From Pseudonocardia sulfidoxydans NBRC 16205 (GTDB lineage Bacteria; Actinomycetota; Actinomycetes; Mycobacteriales; Pseudonocardiaceae): 64,000 nucleotides of DNA. This document shows, one piece after another, positions 45,588-54,601 of the stretch. The notes under the pieces are model-generated. The model was not told the origin of the DNA. It made no database searches and saw only the letters and a program-made list of their open reading frames with translations. Location: positions 1-64,000 of the forward strand of contig NZ_BJVJ01000023.1 of assembly GCF_007989085.1 (NCBI RefSeq), in the 5' to 3' direction. The position numbers and the translations under genes were made by a program. Numbering within the stretch: the stretch's first letter is position 1; every line of letters begins with the position of its first letter.

Positions 45588-46568
45588 TCAGTCGTGACGG
45601 GCGGTCGGACCGACCGCGGTGGACAGGAACTGCTCGAGGGTGGTGGTCGTGGTGACGGACCGGTCTGCCTCGCGAATGTGGATGCGACCCGCGGCCACGT
45701 CGAGCGTCATCGCCACAGTGCCGTCGGCCATGTGCTCGGAGAAGCCCGCCCGCCGAAGCTGGGTGCGCAGTGTCTCCTCGGTGAGCTCCACGTACCGGGC
45801 CCCGGGAATCCCGGCAGCTGTCCCGATGGCTGTGGCGGCCTCGGCGAGGCTGCGGTCAGCGGGGCCGGTGACCTGGACCCGGCCGGGCGCGAACGGCCGC
45901 ACCCCGAGCAGCAGCTCGGCGGCCACCCGGGCGATGTCCGCGACGGCGATCATCGGCAGTGGCAACGACGCCGGCAGGAGGCCGCTCAGTTCACCGGTGG
46001 CGCGCAGCGTGGCGACGTCGGGCAGCAGGTTCTCCATGAACCACCCGGCACGCAGGTGCATCGCCGGTATCCCGGTCGCGTCGATGGCCTCCTCCAGGTG
46101 CCGCAGCCCCCACACCGGCCCCCGGGCGCCGGTGTAGTTCGCCGCCCAGCCGCTCAGCGTCACCACCCGCCGCAGGCGGCCGCGGCGGAAGGCCTCCCCC
46201 ACCGCCCCGGCCTGCGCGGCGATGACGGCGCGCTGGTAGGAGGCGAAGTCCTCGCAGTCCGGGATGAGCCCCGGAGCGAGCATGACGAACGCCCCGCTCG
46301 CGTCGGCCAGTACGTCGGTCAGCCGATCGGCGTCGTCGAGAGCGGAGGTGAAGGTCCGGGCACCGCGCCCGGCCGCCGCGCCGAGGCGCCGGACGTCGCG
46401 CGCCACCGCGACCACCTGGGCGCCGGCGTCCAGAAGATGCTCCACGACCGCGGATCCGGTGGCGCTCGTGGCGGCAGTCACGACGAACCGCTCGTCGTCC
46501 CCCGAGGCCTCCCGTGGAACAGATCGCGACCCCGGGTCGGGCCGGCCGATGGTGTTGTCGGAGTTCAT
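45588..46568 (-). CDS. NmrA-like NAD(P)-binding protein
   Basis: A 326-residue Rossmann-fold protein. The nucleotide motif near the N-terminus reads VVTAATSATGSAVVEHLL, close to the TGATG pattern of NmrA/atypical SDRs. Later come VVTLSGWAANYTG and MHLRAGWFMENLL. Such proteins are redox sensors or quinone/isoflavone reductases. It is divergent from an XRE regulator by 87 bases, a layout typical of regulated NmrA-like oxidoreductases. Confidence 0.86.
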   Translation of the reverse strand: MNSDNTIGRPDPGSRSVPREASGDDERFVVTAATSATGSAVVEHLLDAGAQVVAVARDVRRLGAAAGRGARTFTSALDDADRLTDVLADASGAFVMLAPGLIPDCEDFASYQRAVIAAQAGAVGEAFRRGRLRRVVTLSGWAANYTGARGPVWGLRHLEEAIDATGIPAMHLRAGWFMENLLPDVATLRATGELSGLLPASLPLPMIAVADIARVAAELLLGVRPFAPGRVQVTGPADRSLAEAATAIGTAAGIPGARYVELTEETLRTQLRRAGFSEHMADGTVAMTLDVAAGRIHIREADRSVTTTTTLEQFLSTAVGPTARHD

Positions 46569-46655
46569 GTCCAGATGATGCGCGCGGTGAATCCGCGCAA
46601 CCAGTCACTGCCATGGTGAGGCACGCGCGCAGCCCCGCGAGGCAGACTGGAACAC

Positions 46656-47504
46656 GTGAGCAACGAATGGTCGTCCTCGGCCGAGCTCGGCACGTTCCTG
46701 CGCAGCCGCCGCGCCGCTCTCACCCCGGACGCAGCCGACGTGGTCAGCCACGGGCAACGGCGGGTGCCGGGTCTGCGACGCGAGGAAGTCGCCCAGCTCG
46801 CGGGCATCAGCACCACGTACTACACCCGGCTCGAACAGGGTGAGAGTCACCAGATCTCGGACTCGGTGCTGGACGCGCTGGCCCGCGTGCTCGATCTGGG
46901 GCCGGACGAACGCGCCCACCTGGTACGCCTCGCGGCCCCCGGCCGAGCCGCACGCAGGCCCGGCGATGATCAGGAGCGGCTCCGGCCGGCGATCCAGGCG
47001 CTCGTGGACGGCGCCACCGGGCAGGCGGCGATCATCGTGGGCCGGCGGACGGACCTCCTCGGCGCGAACCGTCTCGGCTACGCCCTGTGGGGGTTGCCGA
47101 GGCCGGACCCGCACAGCGAGCAGAGGGCCCCCAACGTCTCGCGGTTCGTCTTCCTGTCCCCCGCTGCTCGCGACCTCTTCCCGGACTGGGAGAGCCAGGC
47201 CCGTTCTCTCTCCTCCTATCTCCGTGTCGCCGCTGCCGACTATCCCGACGACCCCGTCCTGCACGGCCTCATCGGCGAACTGAGCGTGCGCAGCCACGAC
47301 TTCGCACGGATATGGGCCGACTACCCCGTCGGCGACTGTGTCCACTCCGTTCGCGAATACCGCCATCGCACGGCAGGGACGATGGTGCTGAACGAGGAGA
47401 TCGTCCGACTTCCCGACGACCCGGGAATCCGCATCATCTTCAGCGGGGCCGAGGACGGCACCCCGTCGGCCGACCGCCTCCGATCTCTCGCAGACGGCGG
47501 CTGA
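46656..47504 (+). CDS. XRE-family regulator with MmyB-like ligand domain
   Basis: A 282-residue regulator. The N-terminal helix-turn-helix (about 10-80) shows LGTFLRSRRAAL, GLRREEVAQLAGISTTYYTRLEQG. The remainder is an MmyB-like domain thought to bind a small molecule. The start is GTG at 46656. It is divergent from the NmrA-like/MBL pair, which it probably controls. Confidence 0.9.
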   Translation: MSNEWSSSAELGTFLRSRRAALTPDAADVVSHGQRRVPGLRREEVAQLAGISTTYYTRLEQGESHQISDSVLDALARVLDLGPDERAHLVRLAAPGRAARRPGDDQERLRPAIQALVDGATGQAAIIVGRRTDLLGANRLGYALWGLPRPDPHSEQRAPNVSRFVFLSPAARDLFPDWESQARSLSSYLRVAAADYPDDPVLHGLIGELSVRSHDFARIWADYPVGDCVHSVREYRHRTAGTMVLNEEIVRLPDDPGIRIIFSGAEDGTPSADRLRSLADGG

Positions 47505-47567
47505 CTCCGGCGGCCGGGTTACGACCGTGCCCGGGGGGGCCGTGCCGATGCCGAAGGGCGGCACCGG

Positions 47568-48176
47568 TCAGAAGATGGCGGGCCAGGTCACCGAGAAGGC
47601 CTTGGCCTCGCCGTCGGAGAGGTTGCGGTACCGATGGACGCCACGTCCGTCGAAGTAGGCGACGTCGCCTGGGTTCAACGTCACCACCTCGCCCTCGTAC
47701 TCGAGTTCGATCTCGCCTTCCAGGACGTAGACGACTTCCTCCGACTCGAATGCCGCGGCCTCGGACATTCCGCCGCCCGGCTCGTAGACGGTCAGCGCGG
47801 GCATGAACTTCGAGTGGCCTCGAGCTGACATGACCCGCACCTCCATCTGCTCGGACGGTGAGGTCAGACGCCGCTCCATGCCGGCTCGGACGACCGTCAG
47901 TCCCCTCTCCCCGGTCTGATCGCCCGGGAGAAGATCGGCCACGCTCACTCCGAAGGCATCCACCAGCCGCATGAGCCGTGTCACCGTGATGTCGTTCTTG
48001 CCGTTCTCGACCTGCGAGAGAAAGGCGCTGGAGATGCCCGTCATCTCCGATACCTGCGCGATCGACAGACCACGTTCCTTACGAAGCGCTCTGAGCTTGT
48101 CGTGCAACGTCGTGTCGCTCGCACCCGCCGCTGCCCGGGCCGACAGGCCCGTCCCGTCGCCGTCTCCTGGTTGCAC
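47568..48176 (-). CDS. XRE-family regulator with C-terminal cupin
   Basis: A 202-residue regulator. The helix-turn-helix (about 24-80) has KLRALRKERGLSIAQVSEM and the cupin sensor (about 115-195) has ESEEVVYVLEGEIELEYEGE and GDVAYFDGRGVHRYRN. The GTG start is preceded by GAAGG. It lies 152 bases downstream of the amidohydrolase/ABC operon on the same strand and is a candidate controller of it. A weak hairpin (GTGCCG/CGGCAC, 47542-47564) lies at its 3' end. Confidence 0.9.
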   Translation of the reverse strand: MQPGDGDGTGLSARAAAGASDTTLHDKLRALRKERGLSIAQVSEMTGISSAFLSQVENGKNDITVTRLMRLVDAFGVSVADLLPGDQTGERGLTVVRAGMERRLTSPSEQMEVRVMSARGHSKFMPALTVYEPGGGMSEAAAFESEEVVYVLEGEIELEYEGEVVTLNPGDVAYFDGRGVHRYRNLSDGEAKAFSVTWPAIF

Positions 48177-48328
48177 ACTGCCGCCTTCGAGGTTGCATCG
48201 ACGGGGCGCTGCATCGCCTGCGGCGCCCCGTCACGAGCCGGGTCCGCCGCCGCCCGGTGGCCGGCGGCGGACCATCGTTCACTGAGTCGTCTCTCGGGAA
48301 AGTCTGCCCGATGTCCGACGCATTGCGA

Positions 48329-49171
48329 TCACACGGCGACTTCTGCGGACGTGTCGACGCGCTCGAGGAAGTCGACCATGATCCGGACCGACTCGTCGGG
48401 CGACTCCAGCATGTTCGCGTGGCCGACGCCCTCCATCACGGCGAGTTCGGCACCCGGGATGCGCTGGGAGATCTCCCGGTTGCCGATGCCGCTCGGGCCC
48501 GGGTCGAGCCCGCCGAGCAGGTCGACGTCACCACAGACGACCAGCGTCGGTGCGGTGATGCGGTCCAGATCGGCGCTCAGGTCCATCGCGACGATCGCGT
48601 CGACGGCGGCGCGGAACACCGAGAGCGAGCAGTTGCGGTCGAGCACCTCCCGGATGGTGGTGGCGGTGGCCGCTCCGTCCGGGGTGTCGAGGAACGCGGC
48701 CGAGAGCGCGCCCGCCGACATCGCGAGGGCGAGCGCTTCGCTGCCCATGCCGTAGGCCTCCGCCAGCGCCTTCTGGACCAGCAGGTTCGACACGAACATG
48801 CGGTCGCAACGCGCCGCGGTGCAGCTGAGGATGAGACCGCGCAGCTTCTCGGGATACTTGGCCGCGAGCTTCATCGCGACCATGCCGCCCATCGAGGTGC
48901 CGTGGACGTGCACCGCATCGAACCCGAGGGCGTCGATGAGCGCGGCGCAGTCGTCGGCCCAGACCTCCATGTCGTAGTGCTGTTCGGGACGGTCCGATCC
49001 GCCGTATCCCCGCAGGTCGAAGTCGATGACCTGGAAGTGCTGGGCCATCTTGCCCGATACCGGGGCGAAGTTCTCGTGCGCGAAACCGGAGCCGCCGATC
49101 TGCAGCAGCGGCGTGCCGGTTCCGGTGATCTCGTACCAGATGTTGCAGTCGTTCACCCGTGCGTGGGACAT
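48329..49171 (-). CDS. Alpha/beta hydrolase (Ser type)
   Basis: A 280-residue alpha/beta hydrolase with nucleophile elbow G-T-S-M-G-G, acid region VVCGDVDLLGG and catalytic His in GVGHANMLES. It resembles esterases and 3-oxoadipate enol-lactonase-type enzymes (FDLRGYGGSDRP). It is the last gene of the operon that begins with the ABC permease and probably acts with the preceding amidohydrolase on the imported compound. Confidence 0.88.
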   Translation of the reverse strand: MSHARVNDCNIWYEITGTGTPLLQIGGSGFAHENFAPVSGKMAQHFQVIDFDLRGYGGSDRPEQHYDMEVWADDCAALIDALGFDAVHVHGTSMGGMVAMKLAAKYPEKLRGLILSCTAARCDRMFVSNLLVQKALAEAYGMGSEALALAMSAGALSAAFLDTPDGAATATTIREVLDRNCSLSVFRAAVDAIVAMDLSADLDRITAPTLVVCGDVDLLGGLDPGPSGIGNREISQRIPGAELAVMEGVGHANMLESPDESVRIMVDFLERVDTSAEVAV

Positions 49172-49231
49172 GTACTCACTACCTTCAGCTCGATTGTCGA
49201 GACTCGATCGGCCCGGCCGGGCCCCGGCCGC

Positions 49232-50053
49232 TCAGAAGCGGTACACGCGCTCGGCGTTGCCGCGCAGGATCAGCTGCTCGGTCTCGTCGCCGAACTTCAG
49301 ATCCGCGATTCCGGAGATCGCGTCCGCGAAGTCGAGAATCGGGTAGTTCGTCGCGAACATCATCTTCGTGGCCCCGTCCCCGCGGATGAAGTCGGTGACG
49401 TCGCGCGACCACGAGCTCGGGTGATGCGTGTCGAGCGCGATGTAGACGTTCGGGTGCTTCCACGACACCGCGACCATCTCCCGCTCCCAGGGGTAGCCGA
49501 CGTGCAGACCGATGATCGGCAGCTCCGGGAAGTCGACCGCGATGCGGTCGATCGTGCTGGGGTGGCCCACGTTGTACAGGTTGTTCTGGAACGCCTGCCC
49601 GACCTGGATCTGGATGGGGACGCCCAGCTCCTGGCACTTCGCGTAGAACGGGTAGTAGACGCGGTCGTCGGGCGCGAGCCGCCACCAGTGCGGGTAGCTG
49701 TGCGCGCCGACGAAACCGGGGGCCTTGCTGGCCTCGTCCAGGTTGCGCAGGCCCTGCGAGATGTTGCTGGGGTTGACGCTCTGGACCGCGTACAGCCGGC
49801 CCGGGTGCCGCAGCGCCATCTCGGCGGGAATCTCCCACGGGATGTCCCACTCGTTGCCCGCCTGCGCGGGCACGATCAGCTTGTCGACGCCGGCGGCGTC
49901 CATCGCCTGCACGAGGTCGTCGGCGGTCGAGGGCTTGTCCCAGATCCCGAGCCGCTGAAGCACGGACTTCTGGCCGGGGTGCTGGTAGGCGCCTTCCTTC
50001 GTGTCCGGTGTGAACGGAAGGCAGGTGAGGTCGATCGCGCCTGTAGTGCTCAC
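49232..50053 (-). CDS. Amidohydrolase-2 family (ACMSD-like) metal-dependent hydrolase/decarboxylase
   Basis: A 273-residue TIM-barrel protein with an IDLTCLPF start, GVDKLIVPAQAG, PIIGLHVGYPWEREMV, LDTHHPSSW and MMFATNYPI near the C-terminus, typical of the amidohydrolase-2/ACMSD group. Members are decarboxylases or hydrolases of cyclic acids and lactones. GTG at 50065 is an alternative start, but AAAGG touches it, so I prefer GTG at 50053. It lies between the ABC ATPase and alpha/beta hydrolase genes. The substrate is unknown. Confidence 0.84.
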   Translation of the reverse strand: MSTTGAIDLTCLPFTPDTKEGAYQHPGQKSVLQRLGIWDKPSTADDLVQAMDAAGVDKLIVPAQAGNEWDIPWEIPAEMALRHPGRLYAVQSVNPSNISQGLRNLDEASKAPGFVGAHSYPHWWRLAPDDRVYYPFYAKCQELGVPIQIQVGQAFQNNLYNVGHPSTIDRIAVDFPELPIIGLHVGYPWEREMVAVSWKHPNVYIALDTHHPSSWSRDVTDFIRGDGATKMMFATNYPILDFADAISGIADLKFGDETEQLILRGNAERVYRF

Positions 50054-50113
50054 TTCTGATGACACCTTTCTGGTGGGAAATCGGTGTGCCGGTCGAACGT
50101 GTCGGGTCCGGCT

Positions 50114-51661
50114 CTAGCTCGCGGCTGCTGTTCGGTGTGTGCGCAGCGACTGCTCGCTCAGGCGCCCGGCGGTGAGCTCGGCGCCGGCGATCTCGGCGGT
50201 GACGACGCCGTCGCAGAACACGAGAACGCGATCGCACAGCGCGGCCAGGTCCTCGTGCTCCCCGCTGGCGATGACGATCGAGGTGCCGTCGACGGCGGCC
50301 GCCCGGATGTGCTCGAAGATCTGGGTGCGGGCCCCGATGTCGACACCCTGGGTGGGCTCGTGCAGGAGCAGGATGTCCGGCTCGGTGCGGAACCACTTGG
50401 CCAGCAGGACCTTCTGCTGGTTGCCGCCGCTGAGCGTCCCCATCCCCGCCTGCGGATCGCGCGGGCGGACGTCGAACACGTCCAGCTGCTCCCGGACCTC
50501 ACCGAGCTGGTGCTTCTTGCGGAGGAAGCCCTTGGTGAAGTACTTCCGCAGCGTCGTCAACGTCAGGTTCTCGATCACGCTCGCGCTGGCGACGGCCCCG
50601 TCGACGGGCCGGTTGGACGGGATCAGGGCCAGCCCGGAGCGGATCGCGGCGCCCGGCGTCAGCGTGCGGGCGTCGAAATGCTGGTCCTTGACGGTCAGCT
50701 CACCGCCGGCACAGGGGGTCGCCCCGAAAAGCAGGTAGGGGATCCGCTCCCAGCCCGAGCCCAGCAGGCCGGTCAGGCCGACGATCTCGCCCCGGCGCAG
50801 GTCCATGGAGAACGGCGCCGCGCCCTTCCCCTCCAGCCCGCGCGCCTGCATCAGGACGTCCCCGGCCGACTCGGCCTTGTCCGGGTAGAGGTTGTCGAGG
50901 CTGAACCCGACGATCAGCTCGATCAGCTTGTCCTCGGTCAGCTGCGCCGTGACGGCGGTGTCGACCAGGGCGCCGTCGCGCAGGACCGTGACGCGGTCGG
51001 TCAGGGACAAGATCTCCGACAGACTGTGGGTCACCAGGAGCACCCCCGCACCCTTGGCGGCGATCTCGCGTACCCGCGTGAGCAGCACCTCCGCCGCTTC
51101 CCGCGACAGGTGCGGTGTCGGCTCGTCGAGGACGAGGATCGCGTTCTCCACGTGGTCGACCTGGTCGAGCGCCCTGGCGATCGCAAGCAGCGCTCGTTCG
51201 GCCTGGGAGAGAGTGCTGACCAGGGCGTCCGGCGAGACGTCCAGGCCGAAGCCCGCCAGCAGTGTGCGTACCTTCGTCCGTTCCTGGGCCCACGACACGT
51301 TCCACAACGGACCTGTCTCGAACTGGCCGACGCGCATGTTCTCCAGGACCGTGGCCGACTCGATCAGACCGAGGTCCTGGTGCACGAACGCGATGCCGAG
51401 CTCGTGCGGACGACCCGGGTGCAGTGGCAGGTCGACGTCGGCGCCGCGCACCTGCAGGCGCGCACCGTCGTCCGGGTTGTGGAAGCCGGAAAGGACCTTG
51501 ATGAAGGTCGACTTGCCCGACCCGTTCTGCCCGACGAGCCCGTGGATCTCGCCCCGCTCGATGGTGAGCGCGACGTCGGAGAGCACCCGACGGGGCCCGA
51601 AGGTCTTCGACCAGCCGGAGGCGACGAGCAGTTCCTCGGTGTGAGCACCGCCGGTACTCAT
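50114..51661 (-). CDS. Sugar-type ABC importer ATP-binding protein (two ABC domains)
   Basis: A 515-residue RbsA/XylG-type ATPase. The first ABC domain has Walker A GLVGQNGSGKSTFIK, signature LSQAERALLAIA and Walker B ILVLDEPT. The second has a degenerate Walker A (GLTGLLGSGWERI), usual for the family, and signature LSGGNQQKVLLAKW. GGAGG precedes the ATG. It lies 37 bases behind the binding-protein gene. It powers uptake of a small ligand; the family also imports non-sugars. Confidence 0.92.
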   Translation of the reverse strand: MSTGGAHTEELLVASGWSKTFGPRRVLSDVALTIERGEIHGLVGQNGSGKSTFIKVLSGFHNPDDGARLQVRGADVDLPLHPGRPHELGIAFVHQDLGLIESATVLENMRVGQFETGPLWNVSWAQERTKVRTLLAGFGLDVSPDALVSTLSQAERALLAIARALDQVDHVENAILVLDEPTPHLSREAAEVLLTRVREIAAKGAGVLLVTHSLSEILSLTDRVTVLRDGALVDTAVTAQLTEDKLIELIVGFSLDNLYPDKAESAGDVLMQARGLEGKGAAPFSMDLRRGEIVGLTGLLGSGWERIPYLLFGATPCAGGELTVKDQHFDARTLTPGAAIRSGLALIPSNRPVDGAVASASVIENLTLTTLRKYFTKGFLRKKHQLGEVREQLDVFDVRPRDPQAGMGTLSGGNQQKVLLAKWFRTEPDILLLHEPTQGVDIGARTQIFEHIRAAAVDGTSIVIASGEHEDLAALCDRVLVFCDGVVTAEIAGAELTAGRLSEQSLRTHRTAAAS

Positions 51662-51698
51662 CTCCGCCTCCTCTCGTCTCGTGCGTCGGACCCGCGGG

Positions 51699-52889
51699 TC
51701 ACGGGGTGATCCCCCAGACCCGTCCGTACTCGGCGGCCAGGTCGACCGGGCCGAAGAAGTTCGCCATCTTCGGGTCGTCGAAGTTGAGCTCGCCGACGTT
51801 GGCCTTGTCGAACAGACGGATCGGCATCTGCGGGTCGTGCAGGATGGGCGAGCCCTTCGGCTGACCCACGATCAGGCGCAGCGCCTGGTCGACGGTCGAC
51901 CACCCGTGCCACTCGGTCGACGGGCCGACGTCGGCGACGAAGACGTCGCCGCTGTCGATGAACTTCACGATCGACGGCGACGCGGTGATGCTGAGGATCT
52001 TCACGCGCTCGGTCGCGTTGGCGGCGTGCACTGCGGGGATCATGGCCGGGACCGCGCCGTCGGCCAGCGGGATCAGATAGTTGATGTCGCGGTCGGCGCT
52101 GATCCCGGACTGCACCACCGTGGGCAGGCGGGTGTCCCACTCGCCGACGGGGACGTCGGACGACTTCAGGGTGCAGGTGTCCGGACAGAGCCGCCTGAAC
52201 TCGGCCTCGATCGCCTGGTGCAGCGGCGGCGAGAGCGCCACCTCCGGCGCGCCGTAGTAGACGGCGTTGACCCGGCCGTTCGAGTCGGCGATGGCGTAGT
52301 CCGCGAGGAGCTTGCCCATCTCGGCGATCGCGAAGTTGTTCGCCGCGGACACGCCGGGGGTGGGCGGCTGCGACGAGTCGTTGCTCGACGTCTCGATGAC
52401 CGGGATGCCCGCCCGGGTGGCGGCCTCGATGGAGGCGCTCAGGATCTTGGGGTCGATCGACTGGATGAGCAGGGCGTCGACACCCTTGGCGATGAGCGAG
52501 TCGGCGCAGCGGACCCACTCGGAGGGTCGCCCCTTGCCGTCGCAGTAGTCGATGTTGAGCCCGGACAGCGCGGCGGCCTCGCGGGCGCCTTCGAGCATGA
52601 TCTGGGAGAACGGGTTCGACGCCGTGATGGCGACCCAGCCGAGCGTCTTGCCGCGCGCGGATGACGCGTCGAAGGCAGGCGGACCCGGCTGCGGCCAGGC
52701 GACCTGCTGCTGCGCCTGGGCGACCAGGCTCTTGGCCTCCTCGACACTGGCGCTGTCGGCAGCCGCTCCCTGCGGCGCCGAGCTCCCGGACCCGGCACCT
52801 CCGCAGGCGGCCAGCAGCGTCATGGCGCCCACTGCGGCCAGTGCGACGAGCCCTTCTCTGATCCTCGTGAATCGCAATGAATCGCGCAT
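51699..52889 (-). CDS. Periplasmic-binding lipoprotein of the ABC importer
   Basis: A 396-residue Rbs-type (Peripla_BP_4) binding protein. The signal peptide ends in the lipobox LLAAC (Cys29), so it is anchored outside the membrane. The core has LGWVAITASNPFSQIMLEG, KGVDALLIQSIDP and AGIPVIETSSND. GAAGGAAGG lies about eight bases before the ATG at 52889. It selects the ligand, which cannot be inferred; enzymes in the same operon suggest a cyclic acid or amide rather than a sugar. Confidence 0.9.
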   Translation of the reverse strand: MRDSLRFTRIREGLVALAAVGAMTLLAACGGAGSGSSAPQGAAADSASVEEAKSLVAQAQQQVAWPQPGPPAFDASSARGKTLGWVAITASNPFSQIMLEGAREAAALSGLNIDYCDGKGRPSEWVRCADSLIAKGVDALLIQSIDPKILSASIEAATRAGIPVIETSSNDSSQPPTPGVSAANNFAIAEMGKLLADYAIADSNGRVNAVYYGAPEVALSPPLHQAIEAEFRRLCPDTCTLKSSDVPVGEWDTRLPTVVQSGISADRDINYLIPLADGAVPAMIPAVHAANATERVKILSITASPSIVKFIDSGDVFVADVGPSTEWHGWSTVDQALRLIVGQPKGSPILHDPQMPIRLFDKANVGELNFDDPKMANFFGPVDLAAEYGRVWGITP

Positions 52890-53013
52890 GTCAACGACCT
52901 TCCTTCGATGCTCGGTTGCGTGGTGCGCCGGACGGCTTCCGACCCGCGCGTGCTCGTCGGGTGCGTGCGCGCCGAGGCTCGATCGCTCGGCGGATGAGCG
53001 TTGGGACCTGTCG

Positions 53014-54009
53014 CTAGTCACGCGACGACTTGGCGCCCGCGATGCGCGACAGCGTCACCGCCACGGCCAGGGAAGCGCCGTAGAAGACCTGCGAGACCCA
53101 GTCGACGAGTCCCATCATCTGCAACCCGGTGATGCCGGTGATGAGGAAGTAGACGGCGATGAACGTGCCCCAGGGGTTGAACCGGCCCGGGGTGATGGTG
53201 GTGGCGCCGAGGAAGACCGCCGCGAATGCAGGCAGCAGATAGTCCTGAGCGACGGTCGGCGAGGAGGACCCGAGCTGGCCCGCGAGGAAGACACCCGCGA
53301 TCGCGCTCAGCGACGAGCACGCGATCAGCGCACCGGCTCGGATCGCATTGACCCGGATGCCCGAGAGCCGGGCGACCGACCGGTTCTCACCGACGAAGAA
53401 CATGTACGTACCGAGGGGTGTGCGGCTGAAGACGTAGGCCAGGAGCAGCACGATCGCCAGGCCGTAGAAGAAGACGAGCGGGAGACCCGCGACCTGGGTG
53501 CGCATTGCTGCCGACAAGGCGCCCGAGGTCCCGACCACGGTCGCCGGGGTGACCGCGTACCCCACGCCGACCAACATGAACCCGATGCCGAGGGTGACCA
53601 CCAGCGATTCGACGCCGACCGCCACGATGAGCAGCGCGTTGATCACGCCGATCGCCACGCCGGAGGCGAGCGCGGTGACCACTGCCGCCCACAACGGCCA
53701 TCCCGCCTCCGCGGTCAGGAAGTGGGTGAGGATGAGCGAGAGCCCGAGAACTCCCGCCACCGACAGGTCGTACTCACCGACCGCCAGCGGCAGCAACAGG
53801 GCGAGTGCGAGCACCGCGAGGACGGCCTGCGAACCGAAGATCGTGCTGAAGTTGGCGCCGGTCAGGAAGGAGTCCGGCCGCAGCACCCCGAAGACGATGA
53901 TGACGAGTGCCCACACCCCCACGAGGGCGTACTTCTGAGCGTGTCGCATCACTGACGGCGTGGCAGCCGGCGTGGTCGCCGACCGTGCCGTGGCAAGCTC
54001 TGTGGTCAC
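53014..54009 (-). CDS. ABC importer permease (RbsC/XylH type)
   Basis: A 331-residue inner-membrane permease with about eight to ten helices and family blocks GEYDLSVAGVLGLSLIL, LGTYMFFVGENRSVARLSGI, FLGATTITPGRFNPWGT. AAGGTGG lies nine bases before the GTG start at 54009. It is the first gene of the operon permease, binding protein, ATPase, amidohydrolase, alpha/beta hydrolase. The promoter must lie in 54010-54601. Confidence 0.9.
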   Translation of the reverse strand: MTTELATARSATTPAATPSVMRHAQKYALVGVWALVIIVFGVLRPDSFLTGANFSTIFGSQAVLAVLALALLLPLAVGEYDLSVAGVLGLSLILTHFLTAEAGWPLWAAVVTALASGVAIGVINALLIVAVGVESLVVTLGIGFMLVGVGYAVTPATVVGTSGALSAAMRTQVAGLPLVFFYGLAIVLLLAYVFSRTPLGTYMFFVGENRSVARLSGIRVNAIRAGALIACSSLSAIAGVFLAGQLGSSSPTVAQDYLLPAFAAVFLGATTITPGRFNPWGTFIAVYFLITGITGLQMMGLVDWVSQVFYGASLAVAVTLSRIAGAKSSRD

Positions 54010-54601
54010 CGGAGTTATCCACCTTCGTCTCTGGCTGGGCCCAGCGATGCGCTGAGTCACTGGTATGGGGATGACGAGCCCGACGATGCTCCGGTGCTCG
54101 ACGAGAGCCCGGGGTGCACGACCGCGCGTCCAGGAAGGACACATCACGCGACGCTGCGGTCCGGAATTCGCTAAACCGAAGGAATATTCCGTATAGCGAT
54201 GTGCGTCACCGTAAAGGGGCATCCGGTACCTGTCAAGAGGCTCGCGGGAGGCTCGTGGGCACCGCGCCCGGACGCAGCCACGACGGCGTCCCTGGCTCCC
54301 GTGAACATCCAAAGCGCCACGTCAACGCGTCGGACCTCGCCGACGCGAACCGCCGACACCTGGGGCGCCGTCGGCCGCCGCGCGCGGTAGGCCCGCCTCC
54401 CACGAGAGGGACCGGCGGACCGCGTACGTCGACAGCGGATCGGCGCGAACGCCCCATACCGCCGACGGAGAGCCCGCGCCGAGCAACCCGCTCGCAGCGC
54501 TCGCCGGCCGCACGGGACGAGGGCACCACGGGTCACCGGGTTCCAGGACAGACCGCGTCGGCGGAGCGAGACCGACATCCGTCCGGGACCTGGACGCGCG
54601 C
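54010..54601. other. 592-base region upstream of the ABC operon
   Basis: The half nearest the operon (about 54150-54250) is AT-rich and contains the nested palindrome at 54168-54199. The rest is GC-rich with no convincing gene. It must hold the ABC operon promoter; the PucR gene ends at its right edge. Confidence 0.5.
54168..54199. promoter_or_regulatory. Nested palindromes in the ABC operon promoter
   Basis: TCGCTA (54168-54173) and TAGCGA (54194-54199) flank the perfect palindrome GGAATATTCC (54181-54190). The AT-rich setting is unusual for this window. It is about 160 bases upstream of the permease start and is probably an operator. Confidence 0.5.
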
